DNA of 64,000 nucleotides from Falsiruegeria litorea R37 (GTDB lineage: Bacteria > Pseudomonadota > Alphaproteobacteria > Rhodobacterales > Rhodobacteraceae): assembly GCF_900172225.1 (NCBI RefSeq), contig NZ_FWFO01000001.1, forward strand, positions 2,480,001 to 2,544,000, written 5' to 3'. The stretch's first letter is position 1; each line of letters opens with the position of its first letter. Positions 1 through 8,629 of this stretch are shown here, one piece after another. The notes below the pieces were generated by a model that saw only the letters and a program-made list of their open reading frames with translations, was not told the origin of the DNA and did not search any database. Made by a program: the position numbers and the translations under genes.

Positions 1-1143
1 ATCAACAAATCAGGGATTGCCAAAAGGCTATCGGACTTTGCCTATGCCTGCCTTGGCTGGCTGCGGGGCGGTCTGGCCATGGCATCTCTGGGCGCTTGCG
101 GTCTCTTTGCGGCGATCTCGGGTTCGAACTCGGCCACCACGGCCACCATCGGCTCAATGCTGCACCCCGAGATGGTAAAGGGCGGGTACGATGAACGCTT
201 CTCGGCAGCCACGGCTGCGGCTGGTGGTACTGTCGGGATCATCATCCCGCCGTCGATCATCTTTATCGTCTACGGGTTCCTGATGAACCTGCCGATCTCG
301 GACCTGTTTGTGGCTGGCATCCTGCCCGGCACGCTGATGGTGGTTGGCATGCAGCTGGCCTGCTGGATCATCTGCCGCATCAACGGCTGGGGTTACCTGA
401 TCCCGCTGCAACTGAACCGGGTGCTGAAAACCGCGTTTGGCGCGTGGCTGGGTTTCTTTGCCATCGGTCTGGTGCTCTGGGGCATCTACACCGGCAAGTT
501 CTCCCCCACCGAGGCGGCGGGTGTGACCGTAGGCTTCTGCATATTTGCGGGTCTTGTCAGCTATCCGATCAACAAGATCATGGGCGCGAACGGTGAAAAG
601 CCCGTCTCAGACAAGAGCTTTGCCGAGATGTTCGCGGTCGAGGGCTTCACCCTGCCAGAAATCCCGTCGATCGTGGTCCGTTCGGCCCAGATCAGCGGCA
701 TTCTGGCCCCGCTGATCGCGGTGTCCGTCGTGATGCAGCAAATCCTGTCCCTGCTTGGTGCGCAGCAAACCATCGGTGATTTCGTGACCTCGATGGGCGG
801 TTATCACGCGGTGCTCTTCACCTCGATGGTGATCGTGTTCTTCTCGGGCATGGTGCTGGAAAGCCTGCCGGTGACGATCATTCTGGCCCCCATCCTGGCA
901 CCGATTGCGGCATCTGTGGGCATTGATCCGATCCACTTTTCGGTGATCTTCCTTGTGGGCGCATCGATCGGCTTTATCACGCCGCCATACGGGTTGAACC
1001 TCTATGTGGCATCAGGCGTAACCGGAGTTCCATATTTCCGTCTGCTTCGCTATACGGTGCCATATCTTGCCGCCTTGATCTCGGTCTGGGTGCTTGTGTC
1101 ACTTGTACCGGATCTGGCACTGGCGCTGCTGCCGAACAGATAG
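1..1143 (+). CDS. TRAP transporter large permease (DctM family), 5' end outside window
   Basis: This is the large membrane subunit of a tripartite ATP-independent periplasmic transporter, which takes up carboxylates or related solutes with a periplasmic binding protein. The frame is open from base 1, so the first roughly 70-100 residues lie outside the window. Visible features are many hydrophobic helices, the glycine-rich GSNSATTATIGSM stretch, IIIPPSIIFIVYG in the first half and GFITPPYGLNLYV in the second; these PP-containing re-entrant motifs are typical of DctM. The substrate cannot be read from the sequence. The IclR gene 12 bases downstream is a plausible local regulator. Family assignment is secure. 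Confidence 0.93.
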   Translation: MNKSGIAKRLSDFAYACLGWLRGGLAMASLGACGLFAAISGSNSATTATIGSMLHPEMVKGGYDERFSAATAAAGGTVGIIIPPSIIFIVYGFLMNLPISDLFVAGILPGTLMVVGMQLACWIICRINGWGYLIPLQLNRVLKTAFGAWLGFFAIGLVLWGIYTGKFSPTEAAGVTVGFCIFAGLVSYPINKIMGANGEKPVSDKSFAEMFAVEGFTLPEIPSIVVRSAQISGILAPLIAVSVVMQQILSLLGAQQTIGDFVTSMGGYHAVLFTSMVIVFFSGMVLESLPVTIILAPILAPIAASVGIDPIHFSVIFLVGASIGFITPPYGLNLYVASGVTGVPYFRLLRYTVPYLAALISVWVLVSLVPDLALALLPNR

Positions 1144-1155
1144 AAATGAGACGCG

Positions 1156-1938
1156 ATGCCTGAAGACGCGACACCTTCGAAAGAACACCAGATCCCGACG
1201 AACCTTCGGCTTCTGCGGATTTTGGAGGAGGTTGCGCGCCTTGGGGTATCCGTCAAGCCGGCCGATCTGATCGACACGATCGGCCTGCCCAAACCAACGA
1301 TCCATCGGCTTCTGCAAACTGCAGAGGCCGAAGGTTTTTTACAGCGTGACCTTGATGGCCGCTCGTTCGGCCCCGGGGATCGCTTGCGGGCGCTCGCGGT
1401 CAACACCATGTCGTCTGAACGCATCCGCACCGCGCGTCTGGCCATCATGAAGGCCGCCGCCGAAGAGATTGGCGAAACCATCAATTTGGCCACCCCGGAC
1501 CGCGAGGGCATGACTTATCTGGACCGGGTCGAGACCAAATGGCCCCTGCGGATCCAGCTGCCTATTGGCACCCAGGTCCCCTTTCACTGCACCGCCAGCG
1601 GCAAGATGTACCTGTCCTCGTTGCGCTCGACGACACTGAACGGGGTATTGTCGGCCAAGCCTCTGGAAAAACTAACAGAACGAACGACAACCGATCCAGA
1701 ATTGTTGCGTCAGGAATTGGCAGAATCGCGCGAACGCGGATACTCGCAGGACAACGAAGAATTCATGACAGGCATGGCGGCAATTGCAGTTCCAATCCTC
1801 GATTCCCAAGGCCGGATGCTGGCAACCTTGTCAGTACACGCGCCGGTGATGCGGTGCTCGTTGGAACAGATTCTCGATTTCCTGACGCCTTTGCAACAGG
1901 CAGCGGCGAAACTCTCGGATCTGAATCGGTCTCAATAG
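1156..1938 (+). CDS. IclR family transcriptional regulator
   Basis: A 260-residue one-component regulator. Residues about 15-65 form the winged helix-turn-helix (LRILEEVARLGVS, then GLPKPTIHRLLQ as recognition helix), and the rest is the IclR effector domain (FHCTASGKMYLSSL, YSQDNEEFMTGMAAIAVPI, both characteristic). Length matches the family norm of about 250-280. It starts 12 bases after the TRAP permease stop, suggesting cotranscription and control of that transporter and its substrate pathway. IclR members may repress or activate, and the ligand is unknown. Confidence 0.92.
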   Translation: MPEDATPSKEHQIPTNLRLLRILEEVARLGVSVKPADLIDTIGLPKPTIHRLLQTAEAEGFLQRDLDGRSFGPGDRLRALAVNTMSSERIRTARLAIMKAAAEEIGETINLATPDREGMTYLDRVETKWPLRIQLPIGTQVPFHCTASGKMYLSSLRSTTLNGVLSAKPLEKLTERTTTDPELLRQELAESRERGYSQDNEEFMTGMAAIAVPILDSQGRMLATLSVHAPVMRCSLEQILDFLTPLQQAAAKLSDLNRSQ

Positions 1939-2055
1939 AAAGCAGTCTGCGCGGCAGCGGCACATCAGCGTCAAACCTGGTGACAAAGCGCCCCAGAACC
2001 ACCCAAGCCGCGAAGTATCCGACTTTGCTTCAGTTTTCGCGCCATTGAAACAGAG

Positions 2056-2140
2056 TGGTGCGGGTGGAGGGACTTGAACCCCCACGCCTTGCGGCGCCAG
2101 AACCTAAATCTGGTGCGTCTACCAATTTCGCCACACCCGC
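2056..2140 (-). tRNA. tRNA-Leu, anticodon UAG
   Basis: Read on the minus strand, the sequence starts GCGGGTGTGG and ends CCACCCGC followed by A and an encoded CCA. The acceptor arms pair fully. The anticodon stem CCAGA/TCTGG encloses the loop TTTAGGT, giving anticodon UAG, which reads CUN leucine codons. The variable arm (GGCGCCGCAAGGCGT) is long, as expected of a class II leucine tRNA, and the T arm contains GGTTCAAGTCC. The 85-nt length includes CCA. It is encoded alone. Confidence 0.97.
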
Positions 2141-2204
2141 ATCCGATGCTCGCCGCGCCGCCCATTTCGGTCTGCGTCAGCCAAGCTCGGCGACTGATAC
2201 ACAT

Positions 2205-2231
2205 CCCCCGAACCGGGGGCAAGAGGCCCCC
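2205..2231. other. Two mutually exclusive GC hairpins
   Basis: CCCCCG (2205-2210) can pair with CGGGGG (2214-2219), or the overlapping GGGGGC (2215-2220) can pair with GCCCCC (2226-2231). The two hairpins compete for the same G-run. It lies in the 235-base gap between tRNA-Leu and the Hint-domain gene. It could be a leader attenuator or simply a remnant of the GC-palindrome repeats seen elsewhere in the window; nothing here distinguishes these. Confidence 0.4.
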
Positions 2232-2322
2232 TGACAGTTTTCGGGCCGCCATTTACCTTGCACCCCATCCAAATACGCACCCCTTGCGCACCTTTGTCAA
2301 AAAAAGCCGCGACTTGTGCACG

Positions 2323-2349
2323 ATTTTGCCATATTCTGATAGGCAAAAT
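2323..2349. promoter_or_regulatory. Inverted repeat upstream of Hint-domain gene
   Basis: ATTTTGCC at 2323-2330 is matched by GGCAAAAT at 2342-2349, with an inner TAT/ATA that extends the symmetry apart from one extra A. It ends 26 bases before the start codon at 2376. The position suits an operator or a leader hairpin. No T-run follows, so a terminator is unlikely. Confidence 0.4.
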
Positions 2350-2375
2350 AATGAGGCAACCGAGCGAGAAACGCC

Positions 2376-2885
2376 ATGAAACCGAATACGGTCGGGCGTG
2401 CTGGTGGGCAAAGCCCGCTTTCGCACCCCTATTCCACTCCGATGGATGACATCGGATTTCTGTCCGGAACCATCCTGCTAACCCAGGACGGCGAAATGCC
2501 GGTCGAATTCATCTCGGCAGGTGACAAGATCATCACTCGCGACGCGGGCTTTGTGAAGGTTCAGGGCGTCACACGCGGCCTGCTGACCACGCGGGCCATT
2601 TCCTTTGCCGCCGGATCGCTTGGCGACACGCGCCCCGATCAGGACCTGATCCTGCCCGCAGGCCAGCCCGTGCTGATCCGCGACTGGCGCGCCAAAGCCA
2701 TGTTTGGCGCCCCCCAGGCAATGGTCCGAGCCGATGCCTTGCTGGATGGCGAATTCATTCGCGACCTGGGCGAGCAAGAGATGGAGCTGTTCCAACTGCG
2801 TTTCGACAGCTCTCACATCCTTTATGCCGGTGGGCTGGAGTTGGGCGCGCAAACGCTGGCCGCCGAAATCCGCCCCGCCGCTTAA
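2376..2885 (+). CDS. Hint-domain (Hint_2-like) protein lacking catalytic residues
   Basis: A 169-residue protein resembling the C-terminal Hint module common in Rhodobacterales. Alignment by eye with the Hint protein at 12792-13790 matches GFLSGTILLTQDGEMPVEF to the N-terminal Hint block and LILPAGQPVLIRDWR to the histidine block. The usual block-1 cysteine (CFxxGT) is Gly27 here and the block-3 histidine (SPQHRVL) is glutamine, so self-processing is predicted to be lost. The start at 2376 is the first ATG of the frame; an internal Met23 just before DDIGFLSGT is an alternative. Its stop shares a TTAA with the convergent nnrDE stop. Function unknown. Confidence 0.75.
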   Translation: MKPNTVGRAGGQSPLSHPYSTPMDDIGFLSGTILLTQDGEMPVEFISAGDKIITRDAGFVKVQGVTRGLLTTRAISFAAGSLGDTRPDQDLILPAGQPVLIRDWRAKAMFGAPQAMVRADALLDGEFIRDLGEQEMELFQLRFDSSHILYAGGLELGAQTLAAEIRPAA

Positions 2886-4531
2886 ACGCCAAGCCGTTGG
2901 AACACTGCCGGGAGCTGTTCCGGCAAATCTTCGGCGATCAGACCGGGGCCAAACTCCAACGCGCATTCCACATGCAACCAGGCCGCCATCTCGGCGGCCT
3001 GCATTGGCGCAAACCCGCGCGCCAATAGCCCGGTGATGAATCCCGCCAGCACATCGCCGGACCCGGCGGTGGCCAGCCAAGGCGCCGACCGCTCGTAATG
3101 TGCCGAGTTGATCGAACAGCACCCCTGAGGGTCGGCAATCACTGTATCCGGCCCCTTGAACAGAACCACGCACCCTGCCCGCTTCGCCGCCTCACGTGTG
3201 GCATCCACCTTGGAATAGGCGGGGCCTCTGATGGGCGTCTCGTTCAGCTTGTCCGCGATGTCCGGGAACAACCGCGCAAACTCACCGCCGTGTGGAGTTA
3301 GCACGCAGCCCTCATGCAAGAGAGCAAACAACACCTCGGGTTCATCGGCAAACGCCGACAGAGCATCTGCATCCAAAACGGTCGCGCGCTTGGCCGCCAA
3401 TGCGACCGGTACCAAGTCGCGCGCCCGCGCCTGCCCCAGTCCCGGCCCGAGGCATAAAGCATTGAGGCGCTCATCCTCTAGAATAACCTCTAGCCCGCCC
3501 CCTCCATTGACACGGCTCATCATCAGAGCGGTAATGTGGCCCGAAACCTCCATCTGCGCCGAAGGTGGAACTCCCAGGGTTACCAATCCCGCTCCAATCC
3601 GAAGAGCCCCTCGGGCGGACAAACGCGCCGCGCCGGTTTTGCCTAGCCCCCCGGTAAAAACCAGCGCATGGCCGTGCAAGAATTTATGTCCTGTTTCAAT
3701 TTTCGTAGATGCCCTTCGGTCAGACGCAACCCTTTGGACACAAGCTTCGCGCAGACACGTTATAGAAGACAAACCAATGTCTTTGACGACCACCCTACCA
3801 CCAAGCGCTGCGCCCACAGCCAGATAATGCCCAAGCTTTGCCCTGTGAAATGTAACAGTTAGCGCCGATTGAAAGGCGTGGAAATTTTCATCGGCCCCAA
3901 ATGCGCTAACCTCAAAGTCCAAGAGCTTGCCGCTATCGGAACAAAGGCCACTTGGAATGTCCACCGCAACGAGCCTGTTAAGTGCTCCGGTATCCAGATC
4001 GTAGGCTGACCATACATCATTGTGTATCCGGCCGAGACCGCGTGACAATCCAGTTCCAAACACCGCATCAACTGTAACATCAGCAGACAACAGCCTGGCA
4101 CGTAATTTTCCATCGTCATCATAAATGGTTGAAAGCCACGCCTGGCATCTTCCATTCAACTCCCGCCACCGGTCAAAATTCACCCGCGCATCCGGCGGCA
4201 GCTTGTCAGCTTCTCCATAAAGAAACACGTCAACATCCCAGCCCCTCTGATCCAACAACCGAGCCACGACAAATCCGTCGCCACCGTTGTTGCCGGGGCC
4301 ACACAGAACAACTGCTCTCTTCCTTTTGCCAGAAATATCCCGGGGGGAGTCCGCAGGACGGGGGGCAGCGCCCCCCTCTTCGCTCTCGGCCAATTCTGGC
4401 CATTCCTCGAAGATCGCCTCGACCACGCCCTGCCCAGCACGCTCCATCAGCTCCAGTCCGGTCACCTCGCCTGAATCGATGGCGGCCTGCTCGATGGCCC
4501 GCATCTGCGCCGCCGTCAGCAATTCTGTCAT
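2882..4531 (-). CDS. nnrDE: Bifunctional NAD(P)HX epimerase / ADP-dependent NAD(P)HX dehydratase
   Basis: Repairs hydrated NADH/NADPH. The N-terminal YjeF_N epimerase domain (residues about 1-225) carries VVLCGPGNNGGDGFVVA, and the C-terminal ribokinase-like dehydratase domain has GAGLVTLGVPP, LTPHGGEFARLF, FKGPDTVIADP and TAGSGDVLAGFITGL. Fusion of both domains is the usual bacterial arrangement, and 549 residues is slightly long. The excess includes residues 52-67 (GAAPRPADSPR region), encoded by a palindromic element at 4331-4376 that sits in frame just before the nucleotide-binding strand. Start ATG at 4531 gives the expected MTELLTAAQM helix. It is divergent from glnB. Confidence 0.93.
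   Translation of the reverse strand: MTELLTAAQMRAIEQAAIDSGEVTGLELMERAGQGVVEAIFEEWPELAESEEGGAAPRPADSPRDISGKRKRAVVLCGPGNNGGDGFVVARLLDQRGWDVDVFLYGEADKLPPDARVNFDRWRELNGRCQAWLSTIYDDDGKLRARLLSADVTVDAVFGTGLSRGLGRIHNDVWSAYDLDTGALNRLVAVDIPSGLCSDSGKLLDFEVSAFGADENFHAFQSALTVTFHRAKLGHYLAVGAALGGRVVVKDIGLSSITCLREACVQRVASDRRASTKIETGHKFLHGHALVFTGGLGKTGAARLSARGALRIGAGLVTLGVPPSAQMEVSGHITALMMSRVNGGGGLEVILEDERLNALCLGPGLGQARARDLVPVALAAKRATVLDADALSAFADEPEVLFALLHEGCVLTPHGGEFARLFPDIADKLNETPIRGPAYSKVDATREAAKRAGCVVLFKGPDTVIADPQGCCSINSAHYERSAPWLATAGSGDVLAGFITGLLARGFAPMQAAEMAAWLHVECALEFGPGLIAEDLPEQLPAVFQRLGV
4331..4376. repeat. Palindromic element inserted in frame within nnrDE
   Basis: Two adjacent hairpins are visible: GTCC-GCA-GGAC (4349-4359) and GGGGGGC-AGC-GCCCCCC (4360-4376), preceded on the plus strand by AAATATCCCGGGGGG. 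On the minus strand this reads as a G/C hairpin block ending GGGATATTT. I recognise this pattern, from memory, as an abundant intergenic repeat of Rhodobacterales. The GTCCGCAGGAC core is shared with the repeat copies at 6555 and 43844. Here it is translated as residues about 52-67 of the epimerase domain without breaking the frame. Confidence 0.65.
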
Positions 4532-4669
4532 GGCTCAAACCTCGCTCGATTCAATTCTGCGCATTTTTTGTGCAACATGCTCAAAATTTCACACGGGCCC
4601 CAAAATTGCTGCGACGCAACAGCCGCCCGTGCGCAATCCGATTGTGAGCAAAACTTAGACGTGATCTGA

Positions 4670-5038
<369 letters not shown>

Positions 5039-5081
5039 AATTCACAGTACAACCGACACATCAATCAGAAGGACATAGGGA

Positions 5082-6488
5082 ATGAGCGCAGACGCAGTTC
5101 TCCAGATGATCAAGGATGAGGATGCGGCATACGTCGACATCCGCTTCACCGACGTACGCGGCAAGCTGCAGCACGTCACCGTGGACGTGGATCTGGTCGA
5201 CGAAGACTTCCTCGAAGAAGGCTTCATGTTCGACGGTTCCTCGATCGCAGGCTGGAAGTCGATCGAAAACTCGGACATGAAACTGATGGCCGATACCACG
5301 TCGGCTTATGTCGATCCGTTCTATGCAGAAAAAACCATCTGCATCCACTGCTCGATCGTTGAGCCCGACACCGGCGAGAAATACGAGCGTGACCCGCGCG
5401 GCACCGCCGAGAAAGCCGAAGCCTATCTGAAGGCATCGGGCATCGGTGACGTGGCCTACATGGGCCCTGAGGCCGAATTCTTCCTGTTTGACGATGTTCG
5501 CTTCTCGAACACCATCAACAAAGTGTCGTTCGAAGTGGACGCAACCGACGCGTCCTGGAACACCGACACCGAGTATGAGATGGGCAACATGGGCCATCGT
5601 CCGGGCGTCAAGGGCGGTTATTTCCCCGTGAACCCGATCGACGAAGCCCAAGACCTGCGTTCGGAAATGCTGTCGACGATGAAGCGTCTGGGCATGAAAG
5701 TGGACAAGCACCACCACGAGGTTGCCTCGTGCCAGCACGAACTGGGTCTGATCTTTGACAGCCTGACCAAACAGGCCGACGAGCTACAGAAGTACAAGTA
5801 CGTGATCCACAATGTGGCGCATGCTTACGGCAAATCGGCAACCTTCATGCCGAAGCCGATCTATGGCGACAACGGCACTGGCATGCACGTGAACATGTCG
5901 ATCTGGAAAGACGGCAAGCCGCTCTTTGCGGGTGACAAATACGCGGATCTGTCGAGCGAAGCGCTGTATTTCATCGGTGGCATCCTGAAGCACGCCAAGA
6001 CGCTGAACGCCTTCACCAACCCATCGACCAACAGCTACAAGCGCCTGATCCCGGGTTTTGAGGCTCCTGTTCTGCGCGCGTACTCGGCCCGTAACCGTTC
6101 CGGTTGTGTCCGTATTCCGTGGACTGAATCGCCCAAAGCCAAGCGCGTTGAGGCCCGTTTCCCCGATCCGGCCGCAAACCCCTACCTGGCGTTTGCCGCT
6201 CTGCTGATGGCCGGTCTGGACGGCATCAAGAACAAGATCGATCCGGGCGAAGCCATGGACAAGAACCTGTACGACCTGCCCGCCGAAGAGCTGGCCGGCA
6301 TCCCGACCGTCTGCGGCTCGCTGCGTGAGGCTCTGGACTCGCTGGCTGCTGATCACGATTTCCTGCTGCAGGGCGACGTGTTCACCAAAGATCAGATCGA
6401 CGGCTACATCGCGCTGAAAATGGAAGAGGTCGAAACCTACGAGCACACGCCGCACCCGGTTGAGTACGGCATGTATTACAGCTGCTGA
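5082..6488 (+). CDS. glnA: Glutamine synthetase type I
   Basis: A 468-residue ATP-dependent glutamate-ammonia ligase, the entry point of ammonium assimilation, forming a dodecamer in the cytoplasm. Visible motifs include [11 protein letters not shown] near residue 48, [10 protein letters not shown], the [10 protein letters not shown] glutamate-binding block, [16 protein letters not shown] and NRSGCVRIP. The adenylylation site KNLYDLP has its tyrosine at residue 397, the canonical position, so the enzyme should be under GlnE control together with the upstream GlnB. The start is preceded by AGAAGGA. A strong terminator follows at 6513. Confidence 0.98.
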   Translation: MSADAVLQMIKDEDAAYVDIRFTDVRGKLQHVTVDVDLVDEDFLEEGFMFDGSSIAGWKSIENSDMKLMADTTSAYVDPFYAEKTICIHCSIVEPDTGEKYERDPRGTAEKAEAYLKASGIGDVAYMGPEAEFFLFDDVRFSNTINKVSFEVDATDASWNTDTEYEMGNMGHRPGVKGGYFPVNPIDEAQDLRSEMLSTMKRLGMKVDKHHHEVASCQHELGLIFDSLTKQADELQKYKYVIHNVAHAYGKSATFMPKPIYGDNGTGMHVNMSIWKDGKPLFAGDKYADLSSEALYFIGGILKHAKTLNAFTNPSTNSYKRLIPGFEAPVLRAYSARNRSGCVRIPWTESPKAKRVEARFPDPAANPYLAFAALLMAGLDGIKNKIDPGEAMDKNLYDLPAEELAGIPTVCGSLREALDSLAADHDFLLQGDVFTKDQIDGYIALKMEEVETYEHTPHPVEYGMYYSC

Positions 6489-6512
6489 TCCTCAGCGGTT
6501 CGAAACAAGATC

Positions 6513-6539
6513 AAGGGCGCCTTTCGGGGCGCCCTTTTT
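6513..6539 (+). terminator. Rho-independent terminator of glnBA
   Basis: AAGGGCGCC (6513-6521) pairs perfectly with GGCGCCCTT (6528-6536) around a TTTCGG loop and runs into TTT. It begins 25 bases after the glnA stop, a textbook intrinsic terminator. Confidence 0.93.
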
Positions 6540-6554
6540 CTGTGTGAGGCAGAA

Positions 6555-6683
6555 GCACTCCCGCCCGTCGTCAATGCCCCTTGCGGGACATCTCCTCCCG
6601 TTGGGCCAGGCTCATGCGGGCTTTGCCCGCATGAGCCTGGCCCCCCTGCCGTCCGCAGGACGCAAGGCCGAATGGCCGCGCAG
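6555..6683. repeat. Interspersed hairpin repeat, copy A
   Basis: About 129 bases that are nearly identical to 43844-43963. It consists of a conserved flank (GCACTCCCGCCCGTCGTC, then CCCCTTGCGGGACATCTCC), a perfect 19-bp stem (6603-6621 with 6625-6643) with a TTT loop, and a tail containing GTCCGCAGGACGCAAGGCC. It lies in the noncoding gap between the glnA terminator and the SDR gene. With copy B it differs inside the stem by a T-A to C-G pair change (6615/6631), so pairing is preserved. No transposase or target duplication is evident, and it looks like a REP/MITE-type element. Confidence 0.85.
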
Positions 6684-6694
6684 CTTGGCGCAAT

Positions 6695-6736
6695 CAGCTT
6701 GGCACTATCCGCAAGCAGTTTGGCGCTATCTGCATT
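6695..6736 (+). repeat. Tandem 21-base direct repeat upstream of SDR
   Basis: CAGCTTGGCACTATCCGCAAG (6695-6715) is followed directly by a second 21-base unit at 6716-6736 matching at 16 of 21 positions; a partial third unit, CAGCTTGGCGCAAT, precedes them at 6681. The 21-base spacing is two helical turns, which would suit cooperative regulator binding, but decay of a duplicated repeat tail explains it equally well. It lies 60 bases before the SDR start. Confidence 0.45.
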
Positions 6737-6795
6737 TGCAGGTCCCTTCCTCAAACCTCATCTCTGGGTCATCGCTTTCAACCAAGAGACCCCTC

Positions 6796-7620
6796 ATGAC
6801 ACAGACCATCTTCATCACCGGCGCGTCGTCGGGCATTGGCCGCGAGACCGCCAAGCTGTTTCAATCCCGTGGCTGGAACGTTGTGGCCACCATGCGGGAC
6901 CCGACAGCGGGCTCAGACCTTGCCTCGCTTGACAATCTCCTAGTCACCCGGCTTGACGTGACCGACAGCGCCTCGATCCGGTCCGCGACCGAGGCCGCCC
7001 TTACCCGATTTGGCACCATCGACGTCCTGCTCAACAACGCAGGCTATGGCGCCTATGGCCCGTTAGAGGCCTTTGACATGGACCGCATCCGCCGTCAGTT
7101 CGACACCAATGTCCTTGGCGTGCTTGAGGTGACCAAATCCGTCCTTCCCCACATGCGCACGGCGAAATCCGGCACCATCGTCAATGTCAGCTCGATCGGT
7201 GGCAAGATGACCTTCCCCCTTGGCACGCTGTATCACGGCACCAAATTTGCCGTCGAAGGCCTGAGCGAAGCGCTGCACTATGAGCTAGAGCCCCTTGGCA
7301 TCCGCATGAAGATCATCGAGCCGGGCATGATCCGCACGGATTTTGGCGGCCGCTCGTTCGATTTTGCTCAAAGCGATGAACTGCCTGACTATGCGCCCAC
7401 CGTCCAAGGCTTGATGCAGGCCTTTGCACAACTTGGCTCTGGCGCCACCGGTTCCGACCCCGATCTTGTGGCCGAAGTGATCTGGACCGCCGTCACCGAC
7501 GGAACCCCCACGCTGCGCTATACCGCCGGCGCCGATGCCGTGTCCTTTTTGGCAGCCCGTAAGGCACAGGACGATGCGACGTTTATCGGCAACCTCAAGG
7601 CGCAACTCGCGTTGGCTTAA
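6796..7620 (+). CDS. SDR family oxidoreductase
   Basis: A classical short-chain dehydrogenase/reductase of 274 residues that binds NAD(P) through a Rossmann fold. Visible are TGASSGIGRETA (cofactor loop), LDVTD, NNAGYGAYGP, the catalytic serine in VNVSSIGG and the YHGTK catalytic pair. The substrate is unknown. I placed the start at ATG 6796 (MTQTIFITGASSGIG) because the longer in-frame ORF from 6460 runs through the glnA end, terminator and repeat copy A. It stands alone, with repeats upstream and a binding-protein gene downstream after 110 bases. Confidence 0.9.
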   Translation: MTQTIFITGASSGIGRETAKLFQSRGWNVVATMRDPTAGSDLASLDNLLVTRLDVTDSASIRSATEAALTRFGTIDVLLNNAGYGAYGPLEAFDMDRIRRQFDTNVLGVLEVTKSVLPHMRTAKSGTIVNVSSIGGKMTFPLGTLYHGTKFAVEGLSEALHYELEPLGIRMKIIEPGMIRTDFGGRSFDFAQSDELPDYAPTVQGLMQAFAQLGSGATGSDPDLVAEVIWTAVTDGTPTLRYTAGADAVSFLAARKAQDDATFIGNLKAQLALA

Positions 7621-7730
7621 ACCCGCCGCGAATTGATACGGGAATTGATACGGGGGCCTGTCACATTCCCCTTTGTGTTCAGCGCGGCTCCGGCTACGCT
7701 TGGATGAGTTTGAACACAAAGGACGTTTTC

Positions 7731-8570
7731 ATGCGCTTGTTTTCCCTTGCCTTGGCAACCGCCACGTTGGTTGCCGGGGCAGCTGCGGCCCAGACCCTGG
7801 ATCGCATCAAAGAGACCAAACAGTTCAACATCGGGTTCCGCACAGATGCGGCCCCCTTGTCGTACATAGATGCCAACGACAAACCCGCTGGCTATTCCCC
7901 CATCATCTGCGATCAGATCGCCCAGGCCATCGCCGACAAGCTAGAGCTGACCGAGCTGAACGCCACCTTCATCCCGGTTGATTCCAAAACTCGGTTCGAC
8001 AAGGTCGCAAGCGGTGAAATCGACCTGCTGTGTGGTGCGGCCACAATCACGCTCAGCCGCCGGGAGCTGGTGGACTTCTCGATCCCCACATACATCGACG
8101 GCACCGACGTGCTGTTGCCCCGTGAAGCCAGCGGTGATCTGCGGCAACTGGCGGGCAAGAAAATCGGGATGCGCAGCGCCACCACCACCGAAGAAGCCGT
8201 GAAGAACTCGTTCTCGGCGGCAGGAGTCAAGGCACAGATGGTCCGGTTTGACACGCACCCTGCAGGGATCACCGCCCTCAAGAACGGCGAGATCTCGGCC
8301 TATTTTGCCGATCAATCCATTTTGTTGGTGAACTACATCGCCGCAGGTATGGGCAATGACTTCAAGATCTCGGGCGAGATCATGACGGTTGAAAAACATG
8401 GTCTGGCGATGGCGCGCGGGGATGCTGATTTCCGCCTGCTGGTCGACAGCGTCCTGTCCGAGCTTTACGGCACAGGCGCGATGGCCGACATTTTCCAGAC
8501 CGCTCTGCCGGGTGTCAAGCCTGGCTTTGCTCTGGATGCCCTGCATATGGTTGCACCGACGCTGCCCTGA
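7731..8570 (+). CDS. Family 3 extracellular solute-binding protein (amino-acid ABC type)
   Basis: A 279-residue periplasmic binding protein. The start at ATG 7731 gives a clean signal peptide (MRLFSLALATATLVAGAAAAQ) and has AAAGGAC upstream; the 7704 ATG adds nine unneeded residues. The mature part shows the SBP_bac_3 pattern: FNIGFRTDAAPLSYID, KPAGYSPIICDQIA, VASGEIDLLCGAATIT and KKIGMRSATTTEEAVK. Such proteins deliver polar amino acids or serve as sensors. No permease or ATPase is adjacent, so it is an orphan whose partner must be encoded elsewhere. Ligand unknown. Confidence 0.9.
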   Translation: MRLFSLALATATLVAGAAAAQTLDRIKETKQFNIGFRTDAAPLSYIDANDKPAGYSPIICDQIAQAIADKLELTELNATFIPVDSKTRFDKVASGEIDLLCGAATITLSRRELVDFSIPTYIDGTDVLLPREASGDLRQLAGKKIGMRSATTTEEAVKNSFSAAGVKAQMVRFDTHPAGITALKNGEISAYFADQSILLVNYIAAGMGNDFKISGEIMTVEKHGLAMARGDADFRLLVDSVLSELYGTGAMADIFQTALPGVKPGFALDALHMVAPTLP

Positions 8571-8629
8571 TCCTGCTGCCGGGGGAAAACCTCCCCGGCG
8601 CACCAATTTGACGAAGCGAGAGATATGCC

